Origin: Paracraurococcus lichenis
GTDB taxonomy: Bacteria; Pseudomonadota; Alphaproteobacteria; Acetobacterales; Acetobacteraceae
DNA: 50,122 nucleotides
Direction: 5' to 3'
Assembly (NCBI RefSeq): GCF_030657435.1
Contig: NZ_JAUTWS010000045.1
Coordinates: forward strand, 1 to 50,122
Numbering within the stretch: the first letter of the stretch is position 1; the number at the start of each line of letters is the position of its first letter. The position numbers were made by a program, and so were the translations under genes. Of this stretch, positions 1 through 10,000 are shown piece by piece. The notes beneath the pieces were generated by a model. That model was not told where the DNA came from. It did no database searches and worked only from the letters and a program-made list of their open reading frames with translations.

Positions 1-1
1 T

Positions 2-82
2 CTGCTGGACCTCAGGAACGTCTATGATCCGGAGGCCATGCGTGCGGCCGGCTTCGCCTATGCCTCGATCGGCCGTCCCTGA
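2..82 (+). CDS. ugd: UDP-glucose 6-dehydrogenase, C-terminal end (partial)
   Basis: Only the last 26 codons are inside the window; the gene starts upstream of base 1. The tail reads LLDLRNVYDPEAMRAAGF and ends ASIGRP, which matches the usual C-terminus of UDP-glucose/GDP-mannose dehydrogenases (D-x-RN-x-YDP then G-x-GR). The enzyme oxidises UDP-glucose to UDP-glucuronate with NAD. It lies 42 bp upstream of a phosphohexomutase on the same strand, so the two probably form a nucleotide-sugar precursor unit. UDP-glucuronate would also be the substrate of the decarboxylase encoded at 48308-49390. Identification rests on a short tail, so confidence is moderate. Confidence 0.72.
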   Translation: MLDLRNVYDPEAMRAAGFAYASIGRP

Positions 83-124
83 TCGCGACGGGCAAGCGCC
101 CGCCGCCAAAACGCGGAGAGCCTC

Positions 125-1540
125 ATGACCGCCTTCCACCACAGCTTCGACCGGACCGTGCTGCGCGAATACGACATCCGCGGCATCGTGGGGAAGACGC
201 TGCAGCCGGAGGATGCCTTCGCCATCGGCCGCTGCTTCGGCAGCATGGTGGCGCGCGCCGGCGGCACCAAGGTCGCGGTCGGCTATGACGGCCGGCTCTC
301 CTCCCCGGACCTCGAGCCGCAGCTCGTCGCCGGGCTGCGCGCCTGCGGGTTGGAGGTGATCCGCATCGGCCTTGTCGCCACGCCGATGCTCTACTTCGCC
401 GCTTATCACTTCGCCGCCGACGGCGCGGTCATGGTCACCGGCAGCCACAATCCGCCTGATTACAACGGCTTCAAGATGATGCTGGGCCGCAAGCCCTTCT
501 ACGGCGCGCAGATCCAGGAGATCGGCCGCATGGCGCGGGAGGGCGACGTCGTCCCCGTCTCGACGGAGGGCAGCGACCGGCAGGTCGACATCATGGACGC
601 CTATGTCGCCCGCGTGCTGGAGGATTACGACGGCGGCGAGCGCAAGCTGAAGGTGGTGTGGGACCCGGGCAACGGCTCGGGCGCCAATGTCACCAAGGTG
701 CTGGCGGCGAAGCTGCCGGGCGAGCATTTCGTCATCAATGCCGAGGTCGACGGCAGCTTCCCGAACCACCATCCCGACCCGACCGTCGCCAAGAACCTCG
801 AGCAACTGATCGAGGAGGTGGCGCGCGAGAAGGCCGATCTCGGCATCGCCTTCGACGGCGATGCGGACCGCATCGGCGTGGTGGACAACGAGGGCCATAT
901 CCTCTTCGGCGACCAGCTCCTCGTCGTGCTGGCGCGCGACGTGCTGAAGCACAAGCCGGGCGGCACCATCATCGCCGACGTCAAGGCGAGCCAGGTGCTG
1001 TTCGACGAGATCGGCAAGGCCGGCGGCCAGCCGCTGATGTGGAAGACCGGCCATAGCCTGATCAAGGCGAAGATGGCCGAGACCGGCTCGCCGCTCGCGG
1101 GCGAGATGTCCGGCCACATCTTCTTCGCGGACAAGTGGTACGGCTTCGACGACGCGCCCTATTCCGCCGTCCGCCTGCTCGGCATCGTCGCCCGCATGCA
1201 GGAAACGCTGAGCCAGGTGCGCGCCGCCCTGCCGCAGGTGATCAATACACCCGAGCTGCGCTTCGACTGCCCGGAGGAGCGGAAGTTCGAGGTGGTGAAG
1301 GAGGTGAAGGAGCGGCTCTCGAAGTCCGGCGCCAAGGTGCAGGACGTGGACGGCGTCCGCGTGCTGACCGCGGATGGCTGGTGGCTGCTCCGCGCCTCCA
1401 ACACCCAGGCGGTGCTGGTCGCGCGCTGCGAGGCGACCTCGCCGGAGGGCCTCGAGCGCCTCAAGGCCGGGCTGGTCGAGCAGCTCACCGCGAGCGGCCT
1501 GGCGGCGCCGGACTTCTCCGGCGAGAATGCCGGCCACTGA
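125..1540 (+). CDS. Phosphomannomutase/phosphoglucomutase
   Basis: This 471-residue alpha-D-phosphohexomutase interconverts hexose 6-phosphates and 1-phosphates (mannose or glucose) in the cytoplasm, feeding GDP-mannose or UDP-glucose synthesis. The active-site phosphoserine is in TGSHNP (Ser about 107). The Mg2+ loop is DGDADR (Asp 244, 246, 248), and the sugar-binding loop is GEMSGH about residue 330. The N-terminus carries the family signature REYDIRG. The length is typical of AlgC/ManB-type bifunctional enzymes. The ATG is preceded by GGAGAG. It follows the ugd end by 42 bp and is probably co-transcribed with it; a strong hairpin follows the stop. Which sugar is preferred cannot be read from the sequence. 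Confidence 0.95.
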   Translation: MTAFHHSFDRTVLREYDIRGIVGKTLQPEDAFAIGRCFGSMVARAGGTKVAVGYDGRLSSPDLEPQLVAGLRACGLEVIRIGLVATPMLYFAAYHFAADGAVMVTGSHNPPDYNGFKMMLGRKPFYGAQIQEIGRMAREGDVVPVSTEGSDRQVDIMDAYVARVLEDYDGGERKLKVVWDPGNGSGANVTKVLAAKLPGEHFVINAEVDGSFPNHHPDPTVAKNLEQLIEEVAREKADLGIAFDGDADRIGVVDNEGHILFGDQLLVVLARDVLKHKPGGTIIADVKASQVLFDEIGKAGGQPLMWKTGHSLIKAKMAETGSPLAGEMSGHIFFADKWYGFDDAPYSAVRLLGIVARMQETLSQVRAALPQVINTPELRFDCPEERKFEVVKEVKERLSKSGAKVQDVDGVRVLTADGWWLLRASNTQAVLVARCEATSPEGLERLKAGLVEQLTASGLAAPDFSGENAGH

Positions 1541-1548
1541 GCCGGGGT

Positions 1549-1574
1549 CGCCGCGCGGCCTGCGCCGCGCGGCG
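1549..1574. terminator. Hairpin downstream of the phosphohexomutase gene
   Basis: A perfect 10-bp inverted repeat, CGCCGCGCGG at 1549-1558 and its complement at 1565-1574 with a 6-base loop, starts 8 bases after the stop codon at 1540. There is no T-run, as is common in GC-rich genomes. Probably the plus-strand transcription end. Confidence 0.6.
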
Positions 1575-1612
1575 AGGTTCCGCAGGCCCGGTCGTCCCGT
1601 GCCCGGCGGCGT

Positions 1613-1638
1613 CGCCCCGTCCGCAGGCTGACGGGGCG
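1613..1638. terminator. Hairpin downstream of moaB
   Basis: A 9-bp inverted repeat (CGCCCCGTC at 1613-1621, complement at 1630-1638, 8-base loop) lies 15 bases beyond the minus-strand moaB stop. The convergent gene pair therefore has one hairpin per gene. Confidence 0.5.
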
Positions 1639-1653
1639 CCGCATTCCGCCCGG

Positions 1654-2196
1654 TCAGGCCGCCGCCGTCAGGTGCTCCTTCAGCCGCGGCATCAGCTCGA
1701 CCAGGTTGCAGGGACGGTGCCGGGCGTCGAGCTGGAAGACCAGGATGTCGTCCCAGGCATCCTTGCAGGCGCCGGTGCTGCCGGGCAGGGCGAAGAGATA
1801 GGTGCCATCCGCGACGCCGCCGAGGGCGCGGCTCTGCATCGTGGAGGTGCCGATCTTGCGGTAGCTCAGCATCCGGAACAGCTCGCCGAAGCCCTCGATC
1901 TCCTTCTCCAGCACGCGCTTGAAGGCCTCCGGCGTCACGTCGCGGCCGGTGATGCCGGTGCCGCCCGTGGTGATGCCGCAATCGATGCTCGGGTCGGCGA
2001 TCCAGCGGCGCAGCACCGCCTCGATCGCATCCGCCTCATCCTTGACGATCTCCCGCGCCACGCAGCGATGGCCGGCGGCCTCGATGCGCTCCTGCAGGGT
2101 CTGGCCGGAGCGGTCGCTCGCCATGTCCCGCGTATCGGAGACGGTCAGGACCGCGATGTTGACGGGGAGGAAGGGCAGGCTCTCATCGATCGGCAT
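1654..2196 (-). CDS. moaB: Molybdenum cofactor biosynthesis protein MoaB
   Basis: This 180-residue MoaB/MogA-family protein acts in molybdopterin cofactor synthesis, where the family binds and adenylylates molybdopterin. The signature is TTGGTGITGRDVTPEA at about 76-91, with the N-terminal strand INIAVLTVSDTR-like region at 12-23. The length is normal for MoaB. It lies 26 bp downstream of the lytic transglycosylase on the same strand and could be read from that gene's promoter, though the functions are unrelated. MoaB rather than MogA is inferred from length and the PEAF/RVLEKE segment. The fold assignment is firm, the exact step less so. Confidence 0.92.
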   Translation of the reverse strand: MPIDESLPFLPVNIAVLTVSDTRDMASDRSGQTLQERIEAAGHRCVAREIVKDEADAIEAVLRRWIADPSIDCGITTGGTGITGRDVTPEAFKRVLEKEIEGFGELFRMLSYRKIGTSTMQSRALGGVADGTYLFALPGSTGACKDAWDDILVFQLDARHRPCNLVELMPRLKEHLTAAA

Positions 2197-2222
2197 GGGG
2201 CGCTCCGGGTCTGGCGTCCCGC

Positions 2223-4070
2223 CTAATGTAGCGTGCGGCCCCGCTGGCGCAGCATGGCCGTGACCTCCTCCACCCCGGCGAATTTCGGGAAGCTGCCGGC
2301 CGCGAGCTGGTCGAGGCTCGGCGCGGGCAGGCCGAGGCGGGAGGCGTAGATCCAGGAGAAGGTGAGCACCTGCTGCACGAAGCCCCGCGTCTCGTCGAAG
2401 GGGATCGCCTCGACGAAGAGGAAGGGGTCGTCCCGGTGGTCATGCGCCGGGAGCCATTTCAGCAGGTTGCCGGGGCCGGCATTGTAGGCCGCGAGCAGGC
2501 GGATGAGGTTGCCCTCCACAGCCTCGTGCCGCGCGAGGTAGTGGACGTAGCGCTGCCCGAGCTCGAGCGAGAACCCCGGGTCATGCAGCCGCTGCGCGCC
2601 CTCCGTCGCCAGCGACGGGTCGCGTGCCAGGTAGCTCGCCGTCGCCGGCATGATCTGCATGAGCCCGCGCGCCCCGGCCGGGGAGACGGCGCCGGCATCG
2701 AAGCGGCTCTCCTGCAGGGCGAGCGCGTAGAGCAGCGCCGGGTCGACGCGGAAGCCGCCCTGCGGGATGAGCTTCGGCACCGGGAAGCGGGCGAAGTCGC
2801 GCGGCCGCCCGTCCTCGGCCTGGGAGGCGGCGGCGAGCTGCGAGGTCAGGCCGGTGAGGCTGGCCTGGGCGGCCACCACCATCATGGCCCGCACCAGGCC
2901 GGGATTGCGCTGCGCCTGGGCCCAGAGCTGCCGCAGTTCGGCCTCCGCCCGCCCTGTCTGGCCGATCTGCAGCAGGGCCAGCGCCCGCCAGCCCCCGGCG
3001 GTCTCGGCGATGGCCGCCGCCTCCGCCTCCCCGGCCAGCTCGCCCTCCCAGGCGAAGCCGGGGGCGAGCCCGAGGGCGCGGCGGGCGACGAGGCCGTAGA
3101 AGGTGCGCGGCTCCTGCGCCGCCTGCATCATCCAGGGCACGTAGAGCGCGGGCCGGCGGGCGCGCACCGCGGCGCGGGCGGTCCAGAAGGCGGCGGCCGC
3201 GCGCAGCGCGGGTGCGGCCTGCTCGGTGCGGGCGGCGCGCTCGAAGAAGGGGAGGGCGGCGTCCCAGCGTTCCAGCCCCCAGGCGGAGAGGCCGGCGGCG
3301 AAGGCGGCGAGGCCGCTCGGCTCGCCCGCCCGGGCGGCCTCGGCGGCGATCCTGAGCGCCTCCTCGTCCTTGCCGGCGCGGAAGAGGCCGATCGCGAGGT
3401 CCGCCTTCAGCAGCCCGGCATAGGCCGGCGAGATCCCCTTGCCCTGCTGGATCAGGGCCAGCGCGGCGGCCGCCTTGCCCTGCTGCGCCCGCTCCCGCAC
3501 CGCCCGGTCCAGCGCCGGGTTGCGGGCGACCGCGGCCGAGAGGGGGGAGGCCTCCTCCGGGGCGAGGATCGCCTCCGGCGGCAGGGATTCGGGCGGCACG
3601 GGCGGGGCGGGCAGCGTGGCGCCGCGCGGCAGCAACCGGCCCAGCAGCGCATGGATGCCGGGCGCGTCCGGGTGGTCGGCATATTGCGCCAGCCAGGCCT
3701 GGACCTCGGCCGGCTGCGGATGCGCGCCCGGCCGCAGGAAGCGGTCGGCCAGCACATGGCCCAGCAGCCGGCGGTCGCCCAGCCGGTCCGACTCGCGCGC
3801 CGCCGCGGCCAGGTCGCCACGCGACTGGAGGTCGAAGATGCGTCGCAGCCGGGCGGCGTCGGACGGGGCCAAGACCTGGGGCAGGCCGGGAACCCCGCCA
3901 GGGGTGGCGGGCCGGGGGACGCTCATGGCGGTCTGGCCAAGGGGGCCTTGATCTATGGCCCTTTGCGCCAGGGCGGGGTTGATACCCCCGCTCACCAGCG
4001 CCGCGCCCCACAGGACCCCGGCAAGCAGGGGGCGAAGGGCGTCGCGGGCCATGGCGCGGATCGCGGTCAT
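2223..4070 (-). CDS. Soluble-type lytic murein transglycosylase
   Basis: This 615-residue peptidoglycan lytic transglycosylase cleaves the MurNAc-GlcNAc bond to give 1,6-anhydro ends in the periplasm. The N-terminus is a signal peptide (hydrophobic LLAGVLWGAALVSG, likely cut after ALA about 35). Residues about 70-430 form an Ala-rich, TPR-like helical superhelix as in Slt70. The C-terminal SLT domain has the catalytic Glu at about 454 in ALQESRFD, then SPAGARGLMQIMPATA and the AYNAGPGN motif. It is transcribed away from the uracil-DNA glycosylase end and followed closely by moaB. An AT-richer leader precedes the ATG. The family is certain; the exact Slt subclass is not. Confidence 0.93.
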   Translation of the reverse strand: MTAIRAMARDALRPLLAGVLWGAALVSGGINPALAQRAIDQGPLGQTAMSVPRPATPGGVPGLPQVLAPSDAARLRRIFDLQSRGDLAAAARESDRLGDRRLLGHVLADRFLRPGAHPQPAEVQAWLAQYADHPDAPGIHALLGRLLPRGATLPAPPVPPESLPPEAILAPEEASPLSAAVARNPALDRAVRERAQQGKAAAALALIQQGKGISPAYAGLLKADLAIGLFRAGKDEEALRIAAEAARAGEPSGLAAFAAGLSAWGLERWDAALPFFERAARTEQAAPALRAAAAFWTARAAVRARRPALYVPWMMQAAQEPRTFYGLVARRALGLAPGFAWEGELAGEAEAAAIAETAGGWRALALLQIGQTGRAEAELRQLWAQAQRNPGLVRAMMVVAAQASLTGLTSQLAAASQAEDGRPRDFARFPVPKLIPQGGFRVDPALLYALALQESRFDAGAVSPAGARGLMQIMPATASYLARDPSLATEGAQRLHDPGFSLELGQRYVHYLARHEAVEGNLIRLLAAYNAGPGNLLKWLPAHDHRDDPFLFVEAIPFDETRGFVQQVLTFSWIYASRLGLPAPSLDQLAAGSFPKFAGVEEVTAMLRQRGRTLH

Positions 4071-4206
4071 GGCCCGTTCCCGTTAGCGCTGCAGCCGCGG
4101 TCGGCGCAACCCCGAAAATGCGAGACGAGCCAGGAAAAAACCGCGCGATGTGTAATCTCAGATGTTTACCGTTTGCTGACCGATAAAGGAATCGGCATTC
4201 CGCCCG

Positions 4207-4995
4207 CTATTGGCGTGAGAGGCTCCGCTGCAGCAACAGCAGATCGACCCAGGCATCTCGCTTCGCCGCCGGGTTCCGCAGCAGGTAGGCGGGATGGAGT
4301 GTCGCCAGTGCCGGGAGTGACTGGCCATCATTTTTCGTTACTTCATGCCAACGGCCGCGCAGCCGGGTGATCCCTTCCTTCGAGCGCAGCAGCGACTTGG
4401 CCGCGACGCCGCCGAGCAGCACCAGGTGCCGCGGCCGGGCGAGGGCGATGTGGCGCAGCACGAAGGGCAGGAAGAGGGAGATCTCCGCATCCGTCGGCGT
4501 CCGGTTCCCGGGCGGGCGGAAGGGGAGGATGTTGGTGATGTAGAAGCTCTCCTCCCGCCTGAGGCCGATGCTCGCCAGCATGCGGTCCAGCAACTGGCCG
4601 GAAACCCCGACGAAGGGGCGGCCGAGGCGGTCCTCGTCGCCGCCCGGCGCCTCGCCGATCAGCATCAGCCCGCTCTCGGGCACGCCATCGGCGAAGACCA
4701 GGTTGGTCGCGGTCTCCCGCAGGGGGCTGCCGTCGAAGGCGGCCATGGCCTCGCGCAGGGCGGGCAGGTTGTCCGCCTGTGCCGCCAGCGCCGCCGCCCG
4801 GGTGACGGCCGGCGGTGCGCCGACCACCGCGCGGGTGGGCAGGACCAGTGCCGGCGCCTGCCGGGCCGGTGTCGCGGGCGCCGGCGTGCGGGCCACCGTG
4901 CGGTCGAGCGCCGCCTCCTCCAGCGCCTCGTCCGCCCCCCAGTCGATCTGCAGACGGAGCGCCGCCAGCAGCGCCTCCCGCGTCATCGCCTCCAT
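4207..4995 (-). CDS. Uracil-DNA glycosylase, family-4-like, cysteine-free
   Basis: A 262-residue base-excision repair glycosylase that removes uracil from DNA. Motif A is GEAPGGDEDRLGRPFVG, and motif B lies around LHPAYLL near the C-terminus. The middle reads NILPFRPPGNRTPT, where iron-sulfur family-4 enzymes normally have a cysteine (KCRPPGNR). The predicted protein has no cysteine at all, so the usual four 4Fe-4S ligands are absent. The region before motif A (ATNLVFADG) resembles alphaproteobacterial homologues. The open frame continues upstream into the divergent ETF dehydrogenase gene, so I place the start at the ATG at 4995, 11 bases after GGAGG; the ATG at 4986 is an alternative. Confidence 0.88.
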   Translation of the reverse strand: MEAMTREALLAALRLQIDWGADEALEEAALDRTVARTPAPATPARQAPALVLPTRAVVGAPPAVTRAAALAAQADNLPALREAMAAFDGSPLRETATNLVFADGVPESGLMLIGEAPGGDEDRLGRPFVGVSGQLLDRMLASIGLRREESFYITNILPFRPPGNRTPTDAEISLFLPFVLRHIALARPRHLVLLGGVAAKSLLRSKEGITRLRGRWHEVTKNDGQSLPALATLHPAYLLRNPAAKRDAWVDLLLLQRSLSRQ

Positions 4996-5095
4996 CGCCG
5001 CGCCCGCCTCCTCGCCCCTTCCGTATCGGCCGGGGCCGGGGTTACGCGCAACCCGAAGCGAGGCTACATGCCCGAGGGAACAGGAGGAGCACGGC

Positions 5096-6799
5096 ATGTC
5101 CGGCGCGGAAGAGCGGGAAGCGATGGAGTTCGACGTGCTGATCGTGGGAGGCGGGCCGGCCGGCCTCGCCGCCGCGATCCGCCTGAAGCAGGTCGCGCCC
5201 GAGGCCTCCGTCTGCCTGGTCGAGAAGGGCAGCGAGATCGGCGCGCATATCCTCTCCGGCGCGGTGCTCGAGCCCCGGGCGCTGGACGAGCTGATCCCCG
5301 ATTGGCGCGACGACCCGCCGGCCCTGGCGACGCCGGCCGGCGCCGACCACTTCATGTACCTGACCGAGACGCGCGCCTTCCGCCTGCCGACGCCGCCCGG
5401 CATGGACAATCACGGCAACTACATCGTCTCGCTCGGCAATGTCTGCCGCTGGCTGGGCCAGAAGGCCGAGGCGCTCGGCATCGAGATCTATCCGGGCTTC
5501 GCGGCCTCCGAGACCATCGTCGAGGACGGGCAGGTCAAGGGCGTCGTCGCCGGCGTCATGGGCATCCAGAAGGACGGCGAGAAGGGCCCGAACTACCAGC
5601 CCGGCATGGAGCTGCGCGCCACCTACACGCTCTTCGCCGAGGGCTGCCGCGGGTCGCTGACCAAGAAGCTCTTCGAGCGCTACGACCTCCGCCGCGACTG
5701 CGCGCCGCAGACCTTCGCCCTCGGCATGAAGGAGCTGTGGGAGATCCCGAAGGAGAAGCACACCCCCGGCCTGGTCTGGCATTCCATCGGCTGGCCGCTG
5801 CAGCGCGACACCTATGGCGGCTCCTGGCTCTACATGCTGGGCGAGAACCTGGTCTCCCTCGGCTTCGTCGTCGGCCTCGACTATCCGAACCCGTGGCTCT
5901 CGCCCTTCGATGAGTTCCAGCGCTTCAAGACGCATCCCGAGGTGCGGAAGATGCTGGAGGGCGGCAAGCGGGTTGCGTATGGGGCACGCGCGCTGAACGA
6001 GGGCGGCTTCCAGGCCATCCCGAAGCTGGTCTTCCCGGGCGGCATGCTGATCGGCGACACCGCCGGCTTCCTGAACGTCCCCAAGATCAAGGGCAGCCAC
6101 ACCGCCATGAAGAGCGGCATGGTGGCGGCCGAGGCGGTGGCGGCGGCGCTGGCGCAGGAGGCGCGGCCGCCGGTGCTGGAGAGCTACCCGCAGGCGCTCG
6201 AGAAGAGCTGGGTCTGGGAGGAGTTGCGCAGCGTGCGCAACATCCGCCCCGGCTTCGCCAAGTACGGGTTGTTCGGCGGCCTCGTGACGGCGGCGCTCGA
6301 CACCTATGTCTTCCGCGGCAAGGCGCCCTGGACCTGGCACCACCACGAGGACCACGAACGCCTGAAGAAGGCGAGCGAGGCGACGCGCATCGTCTACCCC
6401 AAGCCGGACGGCAAGCTGACCTTCGATCGGCTCTCCTCGGTGTTCCTGTCGAACACCAACCATGAGGAGGACCAGCCGGCGCACCTGAAGCTGCGCGACC
6501 CGTCGCGCTGGACGCCGGTGAACTGGGAGCAGTTCCGCAGCCCGGAGAGCCGCTACTGCCCGGCCGCGGTCTACGAAGCGGTGGGGCCGGAGGCGGAGCG
6601 GGAGCTGAAGGGCACGCCCGATGCGGAGGCGACGGGCGAGGGGGCCGCGGTCGAGGCCGGCAATGGTGGCGCGCGCCTCGTCATCAACGCGCAGAACTGT
6701 GTGCACTGCAAAACCTGCGACATCAAGGACCCGACGCAGAACATCGACTGGACGACGCCCGAGGGCGGCGGCGGGCCGAACTACATCGGCGGCATGTGA
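5096..6799 (+). CDS. Electron transfer flavoprotein-ubiquinone oxidoreductase
   Basis: This 567-residue inner-membrane flavoprotein passes electrons from ETF (fatty-acid and amino-acid oxidation) to ubiquinone. FAD binding: GGGPAG at 18-23. The 4Fe-4S ligands are Cys 488 (RYCPAA) and Cys 535, 538, 541 (CVHCKTC), followed by the conserved DPTQNIDW and GGGPNY tail. The length matches the bacterial and mitochondrial family. The frame is open further upstream, but the ATG at 5096 has AGGAGG about 8 bases before it, and the extension would overlap the divergent glycosylase gene. It stands alone; a strong hairpin follows the stop. Confidence 0.96.
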   Translation: MSGAEEREAMEFDVLIVGGGPAGLAAAIRLKQVAPEASVCLVEKGSEIGAHILSGAVLEPRALDELIPDWRDDPPALATPAGADHFMYLTETRAFRLPTPPGMDNHGNYIVSLGNVCRWLGQKAEALGIEIYPGFAASETIVEDGQVKGVVAGVMGIQKDGEKGPNYQPGMELRATYTLFAEGCRGSLTKKLFERYDLRRDCAPQTFALGMKELWEIPKEKHTPGLVWHSIGWPLQRDTYGGSWLYMLGENLVSLGFVVGLDYPNPWLSPFDEFQRFKTHPEVRKMLEGGKRVAYGARALNEGGFQAIPKLVFPGGMLIGDTAGFLNVPKIKGSHTAMKSGMVAAEAVAAALAQEARPPVLESYPQALEKSWVWEELRSVRNIRPGFAKYGLFGGLVTAALDTYVFRGKAPWTWHHHEDHERLKKASEATRIVYPKPDGKLTFDRLSSVFLSNTNHEEDQPAHLKLRDPSRWTPVNWEQFRSPESRYCPAAVYEAVGPEAERELKGTPDAEATGEGAAVEAGNGGARLVINAQNCVHCKTCDIKDPTQNIDWTTPEGGGGPNYIGGM

Positions 6800-6808
6800 C
6801 CGCTGCCT

Positions 6809-6832
6809 GGCCGTCCGGGCGACCGGACGGCC
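6809..6832. terminator. Hairpin after the ETF dehydrogenase gene
   Basis: A perfect 10-bp inverted repeat, GGCCGTCCGG (6809-6818) with its complement at 6823-6832, closes on a GCGA tetraloop. It begins 9 bases after the stop. There is no T-run on the plus strand. Confidence 0.65.
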
Positions 6833-7048
6833 GCAATCCGGAGTAGAAAAGTAAGTATAATATTTCTCGCATTACGATATAACGCACGCCCGTCTTCTTG
6901 AGTCGTGAAAAGGACAGTGTCGAATACATAACAAAATGGTGTTCGGCATTATCTAATTTGTGGAAAGACCGGCGACCTGCATCGCGCTTTTCTCCCGATA
7001 GCCATGCCGCCCCCGTATTGGAGCGGCGCCCTTGGGGAGAGCAAAAGC
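6833..7048 (+). promoter_or_regulatory. AT-rich leader with promoter-like TATAAT before the giant repeat gene
   Basis: This stretch is much richer in A and T than its surroundings. It holds an exact TATAAT at 6856-6861; no good -35 box is visible 17 bases upstream. A second weak candidate is TTGAGT at 6898-6903 followed by AATACATA. It lies between the ETF gene terminator and the next start, so it very likely contains the promoter of the repeat-protein gene. The exact site is uncertain. Confidence 0.4.
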
Positions 7049-10000
7049 GTGAACCTGAACGTGCTGCTGCGTGGGCAGTCGAACTCCATCGTCCTGGGGC
7101 AGGAGGCCGGGGCCGCCCTCACGGCACGGATCGAGCAATTGCTCGGCTTCGACGGCAAGGCCGATACCGTGACCCTGCTGTTCAAGCCCTATGACGCCGG
7201 CGACAAGTACACCTCCGTCTCCGGCACCTCGCTGATCGGCGACTGGCTGAAGCCAACCACGACCAATGGCCAGCAGGGCTGGGAGCAGCAGGCCTACGAG
7301 AAGGCGCTGGTGAACTACGTCACCAGCCTGCCGGCCGACCAGCGCGACGACCCGACGGTCGTGCTCTGGCTGCACAGCGAGTATGACAGCGGCAACGCCA
7401 CGCTGACCGCCGCCACCTGGGAGGACGCGGTGCGCTACGACGCATCGCTGGTCCGCGCCGCGTTCAATGCCGGGCTCTCCACCAGCAACCCGATCTCCTA
7501 TGTCTTCGTCGAGCCGATTCCGCTGGACAGCAACGGCGCGGCCGATCCCGGCGCGCAGGCGATCCGCACCGGGATGGCGGACCTCGCGGCCGATGGCAGC
7601 TTCGGCGCCCGCCTGACCGCCGAGAACGACGACCTCGCCATGAACGGCGTCTTCGAGGGCGCCGGCGGCCATATGAGCCAGGCGGATGCCGACCTGGTCG
7701 CGGAGCGGGCAGCGCGCAGCATCGCCGAGGCCTTCGGCGTCTACGCCAAGGACGGCTCGCCGGTGAAGCTGGGCGGCGGCAATATCGACGACACGGGTCC
7801 TGTCGCCGTGCAGGCGCAGCGCAGCGCGGCCGGGCAGGTCACGGTCACGCTCAAGTTCGATGGCGCGGCCTCGCTGCAGGCGCTCGATGCGGATGCGGCC
7901 ACGGGCATCGGCTGGCAGGCCATCGCGGGCTCGACCGTCCTGAAGGCGACCGGCGTGGCACTCGGCGCCGGCAATACGCTGGTCGTCAGCTTCGGCACCG
8001 ATCTGCCGGTCGGGGCCAAGATCTATTACGGCTACGGCGACACCCATCTGCTCGGGACGAGCGGACCCGCGACCGGCAATGCGATCTACGACGACCAGGG
8101 CATGCCGCTGCGGACGCCCGTCGCCGGCCTCGTCATCGATGGCGCGGTGGTGCAGCCCGGGGTCACGGTGCCCGGCACCGACGGTGCGGACAACCTCGCG
8201 GCCGGCACCGGCGGCGACACGGTCATCGGCGGCAAGGGCGACGACGTGCTGACCGCCGGCGCCGGCGCCGACACCTTCGTCTTCTCGCTCGGTGACGGCA
8301 ACGACACCGTGTTCGACTTCAAGCCGGGGGTGGACAAGATCAGCTTCGGTGCCGGCATCACGGATGCCGATATCCAGATCTTCCCCTTCTCCCAGGATGG
8401 TCTTGAGGGCCTCGGTATCCTCTACGGTCCGAACGGGGATGGCATCGTCCTCGCCGGCGTCACGGCGCTCGGCCCGAACGATCTCGCCTTCGCCCCACCG
8501 CCGGTCCAGCCGCCGACGCTGCGCCAGGGCACCACGGGCGACGACAACCTGGCGGCCGGCGGCGGCGGCGACACGCTGGTGGGTGGCCAGGGCAACGACT
8601 TCCTGGCCGCGGGCGCGGGCGCGGACGAGTTCCGCTTCTCGCTCGGCGACGGGAACGACTGGATCGACGGCTTCAAGCCCGGCACGGACCACATCGTCTT
8701 CGGCCCGGGCATCACCGCCGACCTCGTGCGGATCGAGGCGCTGAACCTCGGTGTCGATGGCCTGGCGATCTACTACGGCACCGGCACCGACGCCGTCTTC
8801 CTCGCCGGCGTCACCGCGCTGGGTGCCAATGACATCACCTATGGCGCGCCGGTGGTGCAGCCGCCGACACTCCGACAGGGAACGGCGGGCGACGACAACT
8901 TGGCGGCCGGCGGCGGCGGCGACACGCTGGTGGGTGGCCAGGGCAACGACTTCCTGGCCGCGGGCGCGGGCGCGGACGAGTTCCGCTTCTCGCTCGGCGA
9001 CGGGAACGACTGGATCGACGGCTTCAAGTCCGGCACCGACCACATCGTCTTCGGCCCGGGCATCACCGCCGACCTGGTGCGGGTGGAGGCGCTGAACCTC
9101 GGTGTCGATGGTCTGGCGGTCTACTACGGCACCGGCACCGACGCCGTCTTCCTCGCCGGCGTCACTGCGCTGGGTGCCAATGACATCACCTATGGCGCGC
9201 CGGTGGTGCAGCCGCCGACACTCCGACAGGGAACGACGGGCGACGACAACTTGGCGGCCGGCGGCGGCGGCGACACGCTGGTGGGCGGCCAGGGCAACGA
9301 CACCATGGCGGCCGGCGCGGGCGCGGACGAGTTCCGCTTCTCCCTTGGCGACGGGAATGACTGGGTCGACGGCTTCAAGCCCGGTACGGACCACATCGTC
9401 TTCGGCCCGGGCATCACCGCCGACCTCGTGCGGATCGAGCCGCTGAACCTCGGTGTCGATGGCCTGGCGGTCTACTACGGCACCGGCACCGACGCCGTCT
9501 TCCTCGCCGGCGTCACTGCGCTGGGCGCCAACGACATCACCTACGGTGCGCCGGTGGTGCAGCCGCCGACACTCCGACAGGGAACGACGGGCGACGACAC
9601 ACTGGCGGCCGGCGGCGGCGGCGACACGCTGGTGGGCGGCCAGGGCAATGACATCATGGCGGCCGGCGCGGGCGCGGACGAGTTCCGCTTCTCGCTGGGC
9701 GACGGGAACGACTGGATTGACGGCTTCAAGCCCGGCACCGACCACATCGTCTTCGGCCCGGGCATCACCGCCGACCTGGTGCGGGTGGAGCCCCTGAAAC
9801 TCGGTGTCGACGGCCTGGCGGTCTACTATGGTACCGGCACCGACGCCGTCTTCCTCGCCGGCGTCACCGCGCTGGGCGCCAACGACATCACCTATGACGC
9901 GCCGGTGGTGCAGCCGCCGACCTTGCGCCAGGGCACCACGGGCGACGACACGCTGGCGGCCGGCAATGGCGGCGACACGCTGGTGGGCGGCCAGGGCAAT

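Noticed and set aside
2436..4370. Plus-strand 644-codon frame opposite the lytic transglycosylase
   Set aside because: Gln/Arg/Gly-rich composition without motifs; the transglycosylase on the other strand has a full SLT domain and signal peptide.
5099..5409. N-terminal extension of the uracil-DNA glycosylase
   Set aside because: It would overlap the divergent ETF dehydrogenase gene, and the added residues match no glycosylase.
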